Shown: positions 35,355-44,098, counted from the first letter of the stretch. The stretch is 64,000 nucleotides of DNA from Streptomyces coacervatus (GCF_029223485.1 NZ_JARHTP010000010.1:310001-374000), one strand, 5' to 3'. Translations and numbers: made by a program. The notes: generated from the sequence alone by a model not told the origin.

Positions 35355-35747
35355 GTGCTCGAACTGACCATGGCCACCGTCTCCGGGGCGGAAGAGGGGG
35401 CCACGGCCGGCATGCTCATGGCCGACGCACCCAGTGAGCCCGGCTCCGTGCTGCGGGTGGGGCGGGACAAGTCCGTGTGCCGTCTGGTGACGCCCGACGA
35501 CTGGCTGTTCATCTCGCGGGTCCATCTGGAGTTCCTGTGCGGCCCCGAGGGGACCTGGCAGGTGACCTGGCTGCGCGGCTCGCAGGCCGACCCGTCCTCC
35601 GAGGTCCGGCTGATCGTCGGGGAGTACGCGCAGCCGCTCGTCTACGGCGGGACCGTGGCCCTGCCCAGGGGCGGCAACGGCGAGATCGTCGTCCAGGACC
35701 GCACCGCCCCGCGCAGCGTCAACGTCGGCTTCTACCACGAGTTCTGA
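35355..35747 (+). CDS. FHA-domain-like protein
   Basis: A 130-residue protein starting MLELTMATVSGAEEGA at GTG 35355 (GAGGAGC six bases upstream). It shows an FHA-type beta-sandwich: SVLRVGRDKSVCRLVTPDDWLFISRVHLEFLCGPEGTWQVTWLRGSQADP, where RVGR, the S-R-x-H segment (FISRVHLEF) and the later YGGTVALPRGGNGEIVV strand match phosphothreonine-binding FHA modules. No other domain is attached. It probably docks a Ser/Thr phosphoprotein; partners are not in the window. Confidence 0.8.
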   Translation: MLELTMATVSGAEEGATAGMLMADAPSEPGSVLRVGRDKSVCRLVTPDDWLFISRVHLEFLCGPEGTWQVTWLRGSQADPSSEVRLIVGEYAQPLVYGGTVALPRGGNGEIVVQDRTAPRSVNVGFYHEF

Positions 35748-35780
35748 TACGAGTTCCGATACGAGAAATGCCCGCAGGGG

Positions 35781-36452
35781 CTACGCCAGCACCCGCGCCA
35801 GCGCGAAGCCGTCGTAGCCCTTGCTGCCCACCGTCTGGATCGCCGTGCCGCTCAACCGCGGGTGCGAGCCGATCAGTTCGATGGCGGCGCGGCTGCCCAG
35901 CACGTCGGGCGACTTGCTGTCCGCGTCGGCGACCCGGCCGCCGCGTACGACGTTGTCCACGACGATCAGGCTGCCCGCGCTGGTGAGCCGGAGGGCCCAC
36001 TCCACGTAGTTCGGGTTGTTGACCTTGTCGGCGTCGATGAAGACCAGGTCGAAGGGGGGCGGGTTCTCGTCGGCCAGCTTGGGCAGCGACTCCAGGGCGG
36101 GCCCGACCCGCACCTCGACGATCCGGTCCAGGCCCGCGCGGGCGATGTTGCGGGTGGCGACCTCGGCGTGCTTGGCGCTGTACTCCAGCGAGATCAGACG
36201 GCCGTCCTCGGGCAGGGCGCGGGCCAGCCAGATGGTGCTGTAGCCGCCGAGAGTGCCGATCTCCAGGATGGTGCGGGCGCCCTGGATCTGGGCGAGGAGC
36301 TGCAGGAACTTGCCCTGGGACGGGGTGACCGCGATGGCCGGGAGCCCGGCCGCCTCGCTGTCGCGCAATGCGGCGTCCAGGACTGCGTCGTCCGGCGAGA
36401 GGTGGGTGGTGAAGTAGTCGTCCACGTCGTCCCAGAGCTGCGACTCGCTCAT
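35781..36452 (-). CDS. SAM-dependent O-methyltransferase (class I, catechol-type)
   Basis: A 223-residue methyltransferase of the bacterial caffeoyl-CoA/catechol O-methyltransferase family. Motif I is ARTILEIGTLGGYSTIWLARAL, motif II is RLISLEYSAKHAEVA, the metal-binding aspartates are in FDLVFIDADKVNNPNYVEWAL and IVVDNVVRGGRV. These supply the divalent-metal site for catechol-type substrates. A strong palindrome 18 bp upstream of the start suggests a dedicated regulator. Substrate unknown; common paralogs in streptomycetes methylate phenolics. Confidence 0.92.
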   Translation of the reverse strand: MSESQLWDDVDDYFTTHLSPDDAVLDAALRDSEAAGLPAIAVTPSQGKFLQLLAQIQGARTILEIGTLGGYSTIWLARALPEDGRLISLEYSAKHAEVATRNIARAGLDRIVEVRVGPALESLPKLADENPPPFDLVFIDADKVNNPNYVEWALRLTSAGSLIVVDNVVRGGRVADADSKSPDVLGSRAAIELIGSHPRLSGTAIQTVGSKGYDGFALARVLA

Positions 36453-36470
36453 TCACCTGTGCCTTCCGTG

Positions 36471-36494
36471 TAACTAGTTAGCGTTTCTAACTAG
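36471..36494. promoter_or_regulatory. Palindromic operator upstream of the O-methyltransferase gene
   Basis: CTAGTTAG (36474-36481), spacer CGTTT, CTAACTAG (36487-36494): a perfect 8-bp dyad. The left arm is embedded in a second palindrome TAACTAGTTA (36471-36480). The AT-rich site just upstream of the start is typical of a MarR, TetR or PadR operator. No regulator gene is adjacent, so the factor acts in trans. Confidence 0.7.
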
Positions 36495-36539
36495 CTGCCC
36501 TAATGAATATAGCCACCTGCCGGTTCTTCGTCAGGGAGA

Positions 36540-37688
36540 TCATGACGGCCGGATTCCGCTGATCGGTGGAGGCGCGGGCACCGGCGGCGGAGGCAGCACC
36601 GGGCGCCGGGAGCGGCGTACGGCGAACACGGTGACGGCCGTGACGGCCAGGGCGAAGGTGCCGACGACGGTCAGCAGCCACGCCGGGATCCCCGCCACCT
36701 TGCGCAGCCGGTCCTCGTAGATCACCTGCTGGAACGGGGTGTCCGCGGACGCGCGGCGCAGTTCGTGGTCGCCGGAGATCGACGAGGGGTGCGGGAACTC
36801 CTGGCCGATCGCGGTCAGGAACGGTGTGCCCGCGGCCAGCTCGGCCAGCGGGCCCGACTTCGCGCCGACGCGTCCGGCGTAGGTGACCCGGGGGCTGTCG
36901 CCGCCGATCGCGGAGCGGGTCTCCATGCGGTGCGCGGCGAGGACGTACAGGCCCAGGGACTGCGGCGTGCGGGCGAGGCGGGACAGGCGCATCGGGTAGA
37001 CGGGCTGCCCGGACGCGAAGGTGAGGTGCAGCGGGTCGAGCCTGCCGCTGAGCGGGGTGCCCGCGGTGCCGGGGGCGAGGCGGACCGCGACGTACTCCCA
37101 GCGGCGGCTCACATACGGCTGGAGGGCGTCCTCAAGGCGGGGCGGCATGGCGAAGCCGTTGCTGTCGAGCCAGCCGTTCAGGGCGGCCGGGTCGGTGGCC
37201 GTCAACCGGGCGACGTCGAACGGGCCGAGCTTCTGGCGGCCGACCACACCCACGCCCGGCGCGGCGGCGCCGGCCCCCGGCGGGCCGCCCGCGCTTCTGT
37301 CGCCGCCGGTGACCAGCGGCCAGTCGCCGTCCTCGGGCCAGAAGTGGTAGCGGTCGCGGTGCACGGGGGCGGTGGCGGCGGCGAGCTCGGTGAACAGCGC
37401 CGGGTCGCCGAGCTGGACCGTTGCACGGTGCGGGACCGGCATGACCCAGGCGGCGCGGTCGGCGTCCCCGTCGACCGTCAGGCTCATCACGATCTGTTCC
37501 CGGCTGCCGTCCCAGCGGACGACGGACTCCTCACGGCCGACGGCCAGGCGCTGCTGCCCGTCGGGGATCATGGCGCCGCAACCGCATGCGTACGCAGGTG
37601 CGATCAGTGACCCCAGCTGGATTCCGAGCAGTGCCAGAACGAGCGTCAGTAAGCGCACACGTGTGCATTTCCGCAGGTAACAGCCCAT
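36540..37688 (-). CDS. DUF2330 domain-containing exported protein
   Basis: A 382-residue protein starting at ATG 37688 (MGCYLRKCTRVRLLTLVLAL...), with GGAGG nine bases upstream. The signal peptide ends near APAYACGCGAMIPD, where the mature N-terminus keeps the cysteine pair C-G-C-G-A typical of DUF2330. The body is a large beta-rich domain (REQIVMSLTVDGDADRAAWVMPVP, GPFDVARLTATDPAALNGWLDSNGF, AVRLAPGTAG). A C-terminal TM helix (IPAWLLTVVGTFALAVTAVTVFAV) and a proline-rich tail follow. Probably membrane-anchored and surface-exposed; function unknown. Confidence 0.82.
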   Translation of the reverse strand: MGCYLRKCTRVRLLTLVLALLGIQLGSLIAPAYACGCGAMIPDGQQRLAVGREESVVRWDGSREQIVMSLTVDGDADRAAWVMPVPHRATVQLGDPALFTELAAATAPVHRDRYHFWPEDGDWPLVTGGDRSAGGPPGAGAAAPGVGVVGRQKLGPFDVARLTATDPAALNGWLDSNGFAMPPRLEDALQPYVSRRWEYVAVRLAPGTAGTPLSGRLDPLHLTFASGQPVYPMRLSRLARTPQSLGLYVLAAHRMETRSAIGGDSPRVTYAGRVGAKSGPLAELAAGTPFLTAIGQEFPHPSSISGDHELRRASADTPFQQVIYEDRLRKVAGIPAWLLTVVGTFALAVTAVTVFAVRRSRRPVLPPPPVPAPPPISGIRPS

Positions 37689-37846
37689 TCCCAGAAGCCT
37701 CCGTGATGCCGTGGACAGGGCTTCAGACGGTACGGGGGTGAGGGTGGTTCCGGGAGACAACCCAAGCCGGGTCGCACTAGGGTCAATCCGACTGAGCCAG
37801 GGCGTACGTCAGGTAAAGGAGCGAAGGGGCGGGAGGCCGACGAGGC

Positions 37847-39928
37847 GTGGCGAACGTGGATCACAGGGGGCAACCGGCACAAGCCTTCGGAGCGACGGCC
37901 GTCGGAGGAGCCGGCGGGCGGCTGCACGTGGCGCGCCTGGGCCTGTGGCTGATCGCGACCGTGCTCGCCGTACGCCAGGTGCTCGTCGTGCTGCGGACGC
38001 CGAGAGCGGAGCGGCTGACGGATCTGGAGACCTGGGTCGGGCCGAACGGCGTCCTGCATGTGAAGGGCTCGCTCTACGACTCGACGCAGTTCACCGGCAC
38101 CCCATTCGGCGGAATGGTCCTCAAGCCGCTCACCCGGGCGGCCGAGCAGGCCCTCGGCTGGGGCTGGACCTTCGGCACGCTGCTGCTGGTCGTCGCGCTC
38201 GGCCTGATAGCGGCCCGTGCGCTGCCGCAGCCGGTGAGCCGGCGGACCTCGCTGCTCGCCGCACCGGTCGCGGTCAGCCTGCTGATGCTCTCGCTGCCGG
38301 TGCGCAACACGCTGTGGCTCGGACAGACCAGCATCATGCCGGTCCTGCTGGTGCTCGTGGGCTGTTTCGTCGTCCGCGGCGAGCGCACCAGCGGGCTCCT
38401 GATCGGTCTCGCCGCCGCCCTCCAGCCGACCGTGCTGCTGTTCGCGCCGCTGCTGTGGTTCACCGGGCGCCGCCGCGCCGCCCAGTCCACCGGGGCCACG
38501 TTCGCCGCGTGCACCGTGCTCGCCTGGGCCGCGATGCCGCACGACTCGGCCACCTACTGGGTGCATCACATGGCGGGCGCCGGTCTCGGCGGCAGGGCCG
38601 ACGGCCTCGCCAACCAGTCCCTGCACGGCGCACTGCTCCGGCTGGGGCTGTACGGCCCTCTGGAGATCGCCCTCTTCTTCGCACTGGGCACGGCGGTCGC
38701 GGTCCTCGGCGTGCGCCGCGCAGTCCCCTACGCACACGACGGACAGCTGCTCCTCGCGGTCGCCGTCACCGGCTGCGCGGCGATCGCCGTGCAGCCGGCC
38801 GCCTGGCAGCACCAGCTGCTGTGGGTGCTGCTCGCGGTCGTCGGGCGGGTCGGCAGGCGGGCCTCCGACCGGTGTGTGTGGCCGGTCGCCGTCGTCCTGG
38901 TGGTGACGCTGCCGGCGAAGATGATGCTGCCGCACATGCAGCAGCTGTACCCGCTGCGCGACGACCTGGTGCTGATCGCGGCCCTCGCCGCGGCCACCGT
39001 CGTGCCGTTCCTGCCCCGCACCTCGCCGTACTACCGCTCCGCGATCCCGGCCCGGTACGCCGCCCCGGTCCCGGCCCGCTTCAGGCACGTACCGCTGGTC
39101 CCGTTCCTGCGCCGGGTCCTCACCCGCCCGAACCTGCTCCTCGAACTCCTCCTGATCCGCGTCACCTACGCCGCCTACCAGCAGATCCGGCTCACGGTGA
39201 CCGCCGACCGGGCCACCGCGGAACACCACGGGCACCAGATCCACCGGATCGAGCAGTGGCTGTCCATCGACATCGAGAGCTGGGCCAACCACGCCCTGGT
39301 GCAGGTGCCCCTGCTGCGCGGCTTCCTCGACCTCTACTACGTGTCGTTCCACTTCGCCGTCCCGCTCACCGTCCTCGCCGTGCTCTACGTCCGCCGCCCC
39401 GCGGACTACCGCTGGGCGCGCTCGGCGCTGGGCCTCGCCACCGTGATCGGTCTGCTCGGCTTCTGGCTGTACCCGCTGGCGCCGCCGCGGCTGATGCCGG
39501 GGCTCGGCTTCATCGACACGGTGCACGGCGTGCAGGACTTCTCCAAGCCGGACTACGGCGCACTGACCGCGGTCACCAACCAGTACGCGGCCATGCCGTC
39601 GCTGCACTTCGCCTGGGCGCTGTGGTGCGGCCTGGTGATCGCCGTGCTGACGCCCAAGTGGTGGATGAAGCCTCTGGGGCTGCTGCATCCGCTGTTGACG
39701 GTGTCCGCGATCGTCGCCACCGGCAACCACTGGATCCTCGACGCGGTCGGCGGTGCCGCCGTGGTCGGGGCGGGCTTCGGGCTGCAGTACCTGCTGTCGG
39801 GTCCGCGGGCGGCTGCCGCGACCGCCGCGAAGGACGAACCCCCGCGGCCGTACGACCACTCCCATCTCAGGAGGAATCATCAGCCAGCACGTGGACCCGC
39901 TGGACCCGGTACGGACGCTTCCGGCTGA
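37847..39928 (+). CDS. Bifunctional GT87 glycosyltransferase / PAP2 phosphatase
   Basis: A 693-residue membrane protein. The first 400 residues form a GT87/DUF2029 polyprenol-phosphate-mannose-dependent mannosyltransferase (LDLETWVGPNGVLHVKGSLYD, then many TM helices, RNTLWLGQTSIMPVLLVLVG). Residues about 425-660 are a PAP2_3 phosphatase with NQYAAMPSLHFAWALWCG (PSLH motif) and NHWILDAVGGAAVVGAG (H-x3-D). The fusion links lipid-carrier glycan transfer to lipid phosphate removal at the membrane. The start is GTG 37847. The next GT-C gene overlaps its 3' end, so they are coupled. Confidence 0.9.
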   Translation: MANVDHRGQPAQAFGATAVGGAGGRLHVARLGLWLIATVLAVRQVLVVLRTPRAERLTDLETWVGPNGVLHVKGSLYDSTQFTGTPFGGMVLKPLTRAAEQALGWGWTFGTLLLVVALGLIAARALPQPVSRRTSLLAAPVAVSLLMLSLPVRNTLWLGQTSIMPVLLVLVGCFVVRGERTSGLLIGLAAALQPTVLLFAPLLWFTGRRRAAQSTGATFAACTVLAWAAMPHDSATYWVHHMAGAGLGGRADGLANQSLHGALLRLGLYGPLEIALFFALGTAVAVLGVRRAVPYAHDGQLLLAVAVTGCAAIAVQPAAWQHQLLWVLLAVVGRVGRRASDRCVWPVAVVLVVTLPAKMMLPHMQQLYPLRDDLVLIAALAAATVVPFLPRTSPYYRSAIPARYAAPVPARFRHVPLVPFLRRVLTRPNLLLELLLIRVTYAAYQQIRLTVTADRATAEHHGHQIHRIEQWLSIDIESWANHALVQVPLLRGFLDLYYVSFHFAVPLTVLAVLYVRRPADYRWARSALGLATVIGLLGFWLYPLAPPRLMPGLGFIDTVHGVQDFSKPDYGALTAVTNQYAAMPSLHFAWALWCGLVIAVLTPKWWMKPLGLLHPLLTVSAIVATGNHWILDAVGGAAVVGAGFGLQYLLSGPRAAAATAAKDEPPRPYDHSHLRRNHQPARGPAGPGTDASG

Positions 39929-41426
39929 CGCCCGCCGTACCTCCGTGGCCCCCACGGAGGTACGGCGGGGCAGCGGACCGGGACGGACCCTGCCGCAGGC
40001 CGTCCCGGCCGTGGCCGCACTCACCCTGGGCCTGTGGGGGATCGACCGGCACAACAGCATGTGGCGCGACGAGTCGGTCAGCTACCAGGTGGCCCACCGG
40101 TCCCTGGGCGACCTGTGGGGCCTGCTCGGCAACATCGACGCCGTGCACGGCCTGTACTACCTGCTCATGCACGCCGTGTTCGGCCTGTGGGACGGCGGTC
40201 TCGTGGCGTTACGGCTGCCCTCCACGCTGGCGACCGCCCTGGCCGCGGCCGGCGTCGCGGCGATCGGCGCACGGCTGGCCGGACGCCGGGCCGGCACCCT
40301 CGCAGGCCTCGTCTTCGCACTGCTGCCGATGACACAGCACTACGCGCAGGAGGGCCGCTCGTACGCCCTGGTCACCGCGGCGGTCACCTGGGCCACGTAT
40401 TTCCTGGTACGCGCGATGTCCGCATCCCGGGCCCGCTGGTGGACGGCGTACGCCCTCACCCTCGCCCTCGCCTGCTGGCTGCACGAGTTCGCCGTCTTCG
40501 CGCTGGTCGCCCATGGCCTGACGCTGTGCCGGCTGCGGGTGCCGCGGCAGGTGTGGCGGCGCTGGGGCGTCGCCGCGCTCAGTGCCGGGCTGAGCCTCCT
40601 GCCACTGGTGGCCGTCAGCGCGGGACAGGCGGACGAGCAGCTGACCTGGCTCACACGCCCGAGCCCGAGCCAGTGGCTGCAGTACGCGGCGATCGCGGTC
40701 ACGGGCATCCTGCTCCGGCAGTTCCTCGTCCGCGGACCCGCCGCCGCACAGCGCGGCGGAGCCCGCGAACTGACCGCTCTCGCCCTCCCGTTACTGGTGG
40801 TCCCGGCCGGACTGCTGATGACGCTCTCGTACGTCAGGCCCTGGTACGTCGACCGTTACGTCCTGTACGGCATGGCGGGACTGGCGCTGCTGGTCGGCGC
40901 CGCGCTGAGCCGGGCGGTCGGGCAACGGCACCGGCTCCCTCCTGTCCTGCAGGCGCTGACGGTCTGCGTGGCGGCCACTGCCGCCGTCGCCGTCCTGCTG
41001 CCCTGGGCGCTCCTGATCCGCTCGCCCGAGAGCCGCAAGGACGACGTCGTCGCCGTCACCCACGCCGTGCAGCGCACCGCGCACCACGGCGACGGAGTCC
41101 TGTTCATGCCCGGTCGCCGCCGCGAGTGGCTCCTGTCGTATCCCCAGGTCCTCCACCGGCTCGACGACCTCGCCCTCGCCGAGTCCCCGGCGGCCTCCCG
41201 CACCCTCCAGGGCACCGAACTCCCCGCCGACGAGATCCGCCGCCGCATCCTGGCGCAGCACCGCATCATCGCCCTGAGCGATCCCGCCGGACAGCCCCTC
41301 GACCCCTTCCCCCGGGAGGAGGTCAAACGCCGGACGCTGGGGGCCTACTTCGAGGAGTGCGGGCGCACCCGCGTCCACGGCGCCCGGATCACCGTCTACG
41401 TCCGCCGCGGCCACTGCACGCAGTAA
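39891..41426 (+). CDS. GT-C fold glycosyltransferase (GT39/ArnT-like)
   Basis: A 511-residue polytopic enzyme starting at GTG 39891, 16 nt after AGGAGG and inside the end of the upstream gene (overlap 38 bp). ATC codons nearer the SD are possible but rare starts. The N-terminal 35 residues are encoded partly by an 18-bp hairpin. The first periplasmic loop has the GT-C aspartate motif WRDESVSYQVAHRSLGDLWG. Ten or more TM helices follow (AGTLAGLVFALLPMTQHYAQEG and so on) with a soluble C-terminal domain (HRIIALSDPAG). It probably transfers a sugar from a polyprenyl phosphate donor together with the GT87/PAP2 enzyme. Confidence 0.85.
   Translation: MDPLDPVRTLPADARRTSVAPTEVRRGSGPGRTLPQAVPAVAALTLGLWGIDRHNSMWRDESVSYQVAHRSLGDLWGLLGNIDAVHGLYYLLMHAVFGLWDGGLVALRLPSTLATALAAAGVAAIGARLAGRRAGTLAGLVFALLPMTQHYAQEGRSYALVTAAVTWATYFLVRAMSASRARWWTAYALTLALACWLHEFAVFALVAHGLTLCRLRVPRQVWRRWGVAALSAGLSLLPLVAVSAGQADEQLTWLTRPSPSQWLQYAAIAVTGILLRQFLVRGPAAAQRGGARELTALALPLLVVPAGLLMTLSYVRPWYVDRYVLYGMAGLALLVGAALSRAVGQRHRLPPVLQALTVCVAATAAVAVLLPWALLIRSPESRKDDVVAVTHAVQRTAHHGDGVLFMPGRRREWLLSYPQVLHRLDDLALAESPAASRTLQGTELPADEIRRRILAQHRIIALSDPAGQPLDPFPREEVKRRTLGAYFEECGRTRVHGARITVYVRRGHCTQ
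39931..39969 (+). repeat. Perfect 18-bp hairpin at the start of the GT-C coding region
   Basis: CCCGCCGTACCTCCGTGG (39931-39948), a 3-nt loop, and the exact complement 39952-39969. It begins 2 nt after the stop codon of the upstream gene and is in frame in the new gene. It could act as an attenuator, or be a small mobile palindrome. Confidence 0.85.
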
Positions 41427-41657
41427 CCGCTTTCGGTTTTCCTCCGATTGCTGCGTTGTTTCGCTGTTTTGAGGTTTCGATGCAGCTCGAATGTCCCTTA
41501 TGCGGCGCCCGGTTCAAGGAAATGACCTGGTGTGATTCCGGTGCCTGTGTGAGGATCCGAGCGACGGCGACGGGGGCCGTTCCTCTTGGTGTCCGTCGTG
41601 TCCCGCTGCCGGCCGTTGACCTGGCTCGGTGGCGTGCCGAAGACGAACGGGGGAACA

Positions 41658-42650
41658 GTGATTTCAATCTGCTTAGGCGCCGATGTCCTGATGACTGCGA
41701 CGTTCGTTATTTCACCGCTTGCGCAAATGGGATGGCAACTCAGGCAGACCGCGGTCAGGGAACTCCAGGCGCGCCGTGACCTGCCCTTGCTCACGGCGAT
41801 CCGCAGTGAGCCGGAAAACCATGTGCCGGGTTTCCTCTTCTCCCAGTCGGCCGCCCAGGATTCCCTGGAAGCCGAACTGCAAGCAGTGGCCTCGACGCCG
41901 GGCGAGGTCGTAGCGCGCCAGCTGGAAGGGTTTCCGGAATCCCGCAGAATCAGGACTTTCCTGGCGGCCGGGGAACGGTCCTTCGCCCAACGGGCGGCAT
42001 TGGAACTCGGCCGGTTCTGGTCGGAGTTCATGGCGGACCGCTGGAATTCCGTCCGCTCCCGGATCGAGGAGGACATCCGGCACCGGTCCGCCTCCCTGGC
42101 CCGGCGCGGCCTGAGCGCCACGCTCAACTCCCTGCACCCCGCCTTCTCGTACGACTCCGGGGTCCTGTCCATACGCGACGAGCGCACCTGGAGCCTGGTC
42201 GAGTCCAGACGGATCGTGCTCCATCCCTCGCCCCTGGTGACGACCTGGATGGTGCAGGACGACCCGTGGGGCGAGAGCGGCACGCATCTCGCCTACCCCG
42301 TCGGTGCGGACCTGTCGGCCGACCGCCCCGAGGAGCAGCCCCCGCTGACGGCACAGCTGGGCCAAGTCATCGGCGAGGCACGCCAGTTGCTCCTGGCCGA
42401 CCTGGGCGACTCCCGCACCACCACGGAACTCGCCGAGCGGCACCACATGAGCGCGTCGACCGTGTCGTACCACCTGCTGCGGCTGCACCGCGTGGGCCTG
42501 CTGCACCGGACCCGGGAGGGCAGCCGGGTGTACTACCGGCGGACACCGGAGGCCGACCGCCTCGTGGCCCGCCGCGACCGCCGGACGGCAGGACGGGCCG
42601 GCGGCGCCGGGATGCCGCCGGCCCGAGACCGTCAACCGACCTGTGCCTGA
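41658..42650 (+). CDS. ArsR-type winged-helix regulator with DUF5937
   Basis: A 330-residue transcriptional regulator. The start GTG 41658 has GGGGGA four bases before it; the open frame goes back to 41586 but starts in the preceding spacer. The N-terminal 230 residues form a DUF5937-like all-helical sensor (MTATFVISPLAQMGWQLRQTAV, FAQRAALELGRFWSEFMADRW). The C-terminus is an ArsR-like HTH (GQVIGEARQLLLADLGDSRTTTELAERHHMSASTVSYHLLRLHRVGLLHRTREGSRVYYRR). The stop codon lies in the first unit of a 4 x 22-bp tandem repeat, convergent with cyp125. Ligand unknown. Confidence 0.88.
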   Translation: MISICLGADVLMTATFVISPLAQMGWQLRQTAVRELQARRDLPLLTAIRSEPENHVPGFLFSQSAAQDSLEAELQAVASTPGEVVARQLEGFPESRRIRTFLAAGERSFAQRAALELGRFWSEFMADRWNSVRSRIEEDIRHRSASLARRGLSATLNSLHPAFSYDSGVLSIRDERTWSLVESRRIVLHPSPLVTTWMVQDDPWGESGTHLAYPVGADLSADRPEEQPPLTAQLGQVIGEARQLLLADLGDSRTTTELAERHHMSASTVSYHLLRLHRVGLLHRTREGSRVYYRRTPEADRLVARRDRRTAGRAGGAGMPPARDRQPTCA

Positions 42651-42716
42651 CCGTCGACCGGCCTGTACCTGACCGTCAACCGACCTGTAGTTGACCGTCA
42701 ACCGGCCTGTACCTGA
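42629..42716 (+). repeat. Four-unit 22-bp tandem repeat across two stop codons
   Basis: Units CCGTCAACCGACCTGTGCCTGA-like at 42629-42650, 42651-42672, 42673-42694 and 42695-42716 are nearly identical. Unit one ends with the stop of the regulator (42648-42650) and unit four contains the stop of the P450 gene (42698-42700). The array therefore bridges two convergent genes. Confidence 0.92.
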
Positions 42717-43933
42717 AGGTGCTTGACGCCGTTGATCCATGCGGAGCGCAGCCGGGACGGGTCGCCGGACAGGGTGAGGTTCGGCAGGGCGTCGGCGATC
42801 GCGTTGAAGATCAGGTCGATCTCCAGGACCGCCAGGGACTTGCCCAGGCAGTAGTGCGGACCTCCGCCGCCGAAGCCGAGGTGGGGGTTGGGGTCGCGGG
42901 TGATGTCGAAGGTGTCGGGGTCGGTGAAGACGTCCGGATCGTGGTTGGCGGAGGCGTAGAAGATGCCGACCCGGTCGCCCTTCCTGATCAACTTCCCGCC
43001 CAGTTCGGTGTCTTGGGTGGCGGTGCGCTGGAAGGAGTTGACCGGGGTCGCCCAGCGCACGATCTCCTCGGCCGCCGTCTCCGGACGCTCCCGCTTGTAC
43101 AGCTCCCACTGCTCGGGGTGGGTGAGGAAGGCGTGCATTCCGTGGGTGATGGCGTTGCGGGTCGTCTCATTCCCCGCCACGGCCAGCATCAGCACGAAGA
43201 AGCCGAACTCGTCGGAGTTGAGGTTCCCTTCGTCCTCCGCCGCCACCAGCGTGGTCACGATGTCCTTCGCGGGGCACTGCTTGCGGTCGGCGGCCATGTT
43301 CATGGCGTAGGCGATGAGTTCGGTGGCCGACTCGGCGCCGACCTCCTCGGTGATCGCGTACTCCGGGTCGTCGTACGAGATCATCTTGTTGGACCAGTCG
43401 AAGATCTTGGTCCGGTCGTCCTGCGGGATGCCGATGAGCTCGGCGATGGCCTGCAGGGGCAGTTCGCAGGCGACCTCGGTGACGAAGTCGAAGGGCCCGG
43501 GGTGTGCGCGGGCCTCCTGTGCGATGGCGTGGGCGCGGTTGCGCAGGCGTTCTTCGAGGGCCCGTATGGCGCGGGGCGTGAACACGCGCTGCACGATCTG
43601 CCGTACGCGCGTGTGCTCCGGCGGGTCCATGTTCAGCAGGATCAGCCGCTGTGCGTCGATCGCATCGCGCTCGATGTGCTCGTTGAAGCGGATGATCGCC
43701 GTGTTGAGGTACGACGAGAACAGCTCCGGGTGCGTGGAGACGTACTTGACGTCGGCGTGCCGGGTCACGGCCCAGTAGCCCTCGTCCTGGAAGCCGGCGA
43801 TGTTGCCCGACTGGGGCACCCAGCGGACGGGTTCGGCCCGGCGCAGCTCGGCGAACTCCGGCAGGGGCACACGCGCTTGCAGCAGATCGGGGTCGGTGAA
43901 GTCGAACCCCTCGGGGAGAGCTGGACAGGACAT
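42698..43933 (-). CDS. cyp125: Cytochrome P450 of the CYP125 family (steroid C26/C27-hydroxylase)
   Basis: A 411-residue P450 whose sequence tracks mycobacterial CYP125 closely: MSCPALPEGFDFTDPDL, ILLNMDPPEHTRVRQIVQRVFTPRA, CELPLQAIAELIGIPQDDR, LLAVAGNETTRNAI, and the heme segment GFGGGGPHYCLGKSLA with the axial cysteine at 362. CYP125 oxidises the side-chain terminus of cholesterol or cholest-4-en-3-one to start side-chain degradation. The GTG/ATG start at 43933 is preceded by GGAG. A KstR-like box lies 50 bp upstream. Divergent from a steroid thiolase. The partner ferredoxin could be the one at 61.7 kb. Confidence 0.93.
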   Translation of the reverse strand: MSCPALPEGFDFTDPDLLQARVPLPEFAELRRAEPVRWVPQSGNIAGFQDEGYWAVTRHADVKYVSTHPELFSSYLNTAIIRFNEHIERDAIDAQRLILLNMDPPEHTRVRQIVQRVFTPRAIRALEERLRNRAHAIAQEARAHPGPFDFVTEVACELPLQAIAELIGIPQDDRTKIFDWSNKMISYDDPEYAITEEVGAESATELIAYAMNMAADRKQCPAKDIVTTLVAAEDEGNLNSDEFGFFVLMLAVAGNETTRNAITHGMHAFLTHPEQWELYKRERPETAAEEIVRWATPVNSFQRTATQDTELGGKLIRKGDRVGIFYASANHDPDVFTDPDTFDITRDPNPHLGFGGGGPHYCLGKSLAVLEIDLIFNAIADALPNLTLSGDPSRLRSAWINGVKHLQVQAG

Positions 43934-43982
43934 GGGCTACTCCAGCTGACGATCCATCAGAAATCAGGGCTGCCGTGAAGGT

Positions 43983-43996
43983 AGTAACGGGTTCTA
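43983..43996. promoter_or_regulatory. KstR-like box upstream of cyp125
   Basis: AGTAACGGGTTCTA matches the KstR consensus TNNAACNNGTTNNA at every fixed position but the first T. It lies 50 bp upstream of the cyp125 start, the expected position for repression by KstR, whose gene is in this window. Confidence 0.7.
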
Positions 43997-44076
43997 CAAG
44001 GTGCAAGGGGCGCGACAAGCCCAATTGCATGCAAGCCTCTTGCGGTTATGGACGCAGTGTCAGCAGACTGCTGGCA

Positions 44077-44098
44077 GAACTAGAACACGTACTAGTTC
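44077..44098. promoter_or_regulatory. Palindromic KstR-like site upstream of the thiolase
   Basis: GAACTAG (44077-44083), spacer AACACGTA, CTAGTTC (44092-44098) form a perfect 7-bp dyad. Within it TAGAACACGTACTA (44081-44094) fits the KstR consensus with one mismatch (GTA for GTT). It lies 64 bp before the thiolase start. Confidence 0.68.

Noticed and set aside
42629..42716. 22-bp repeat units as a CRISPR array
   Set aside because: Units are directly tandem with no spacers, only four copies and no cas genes nearby.
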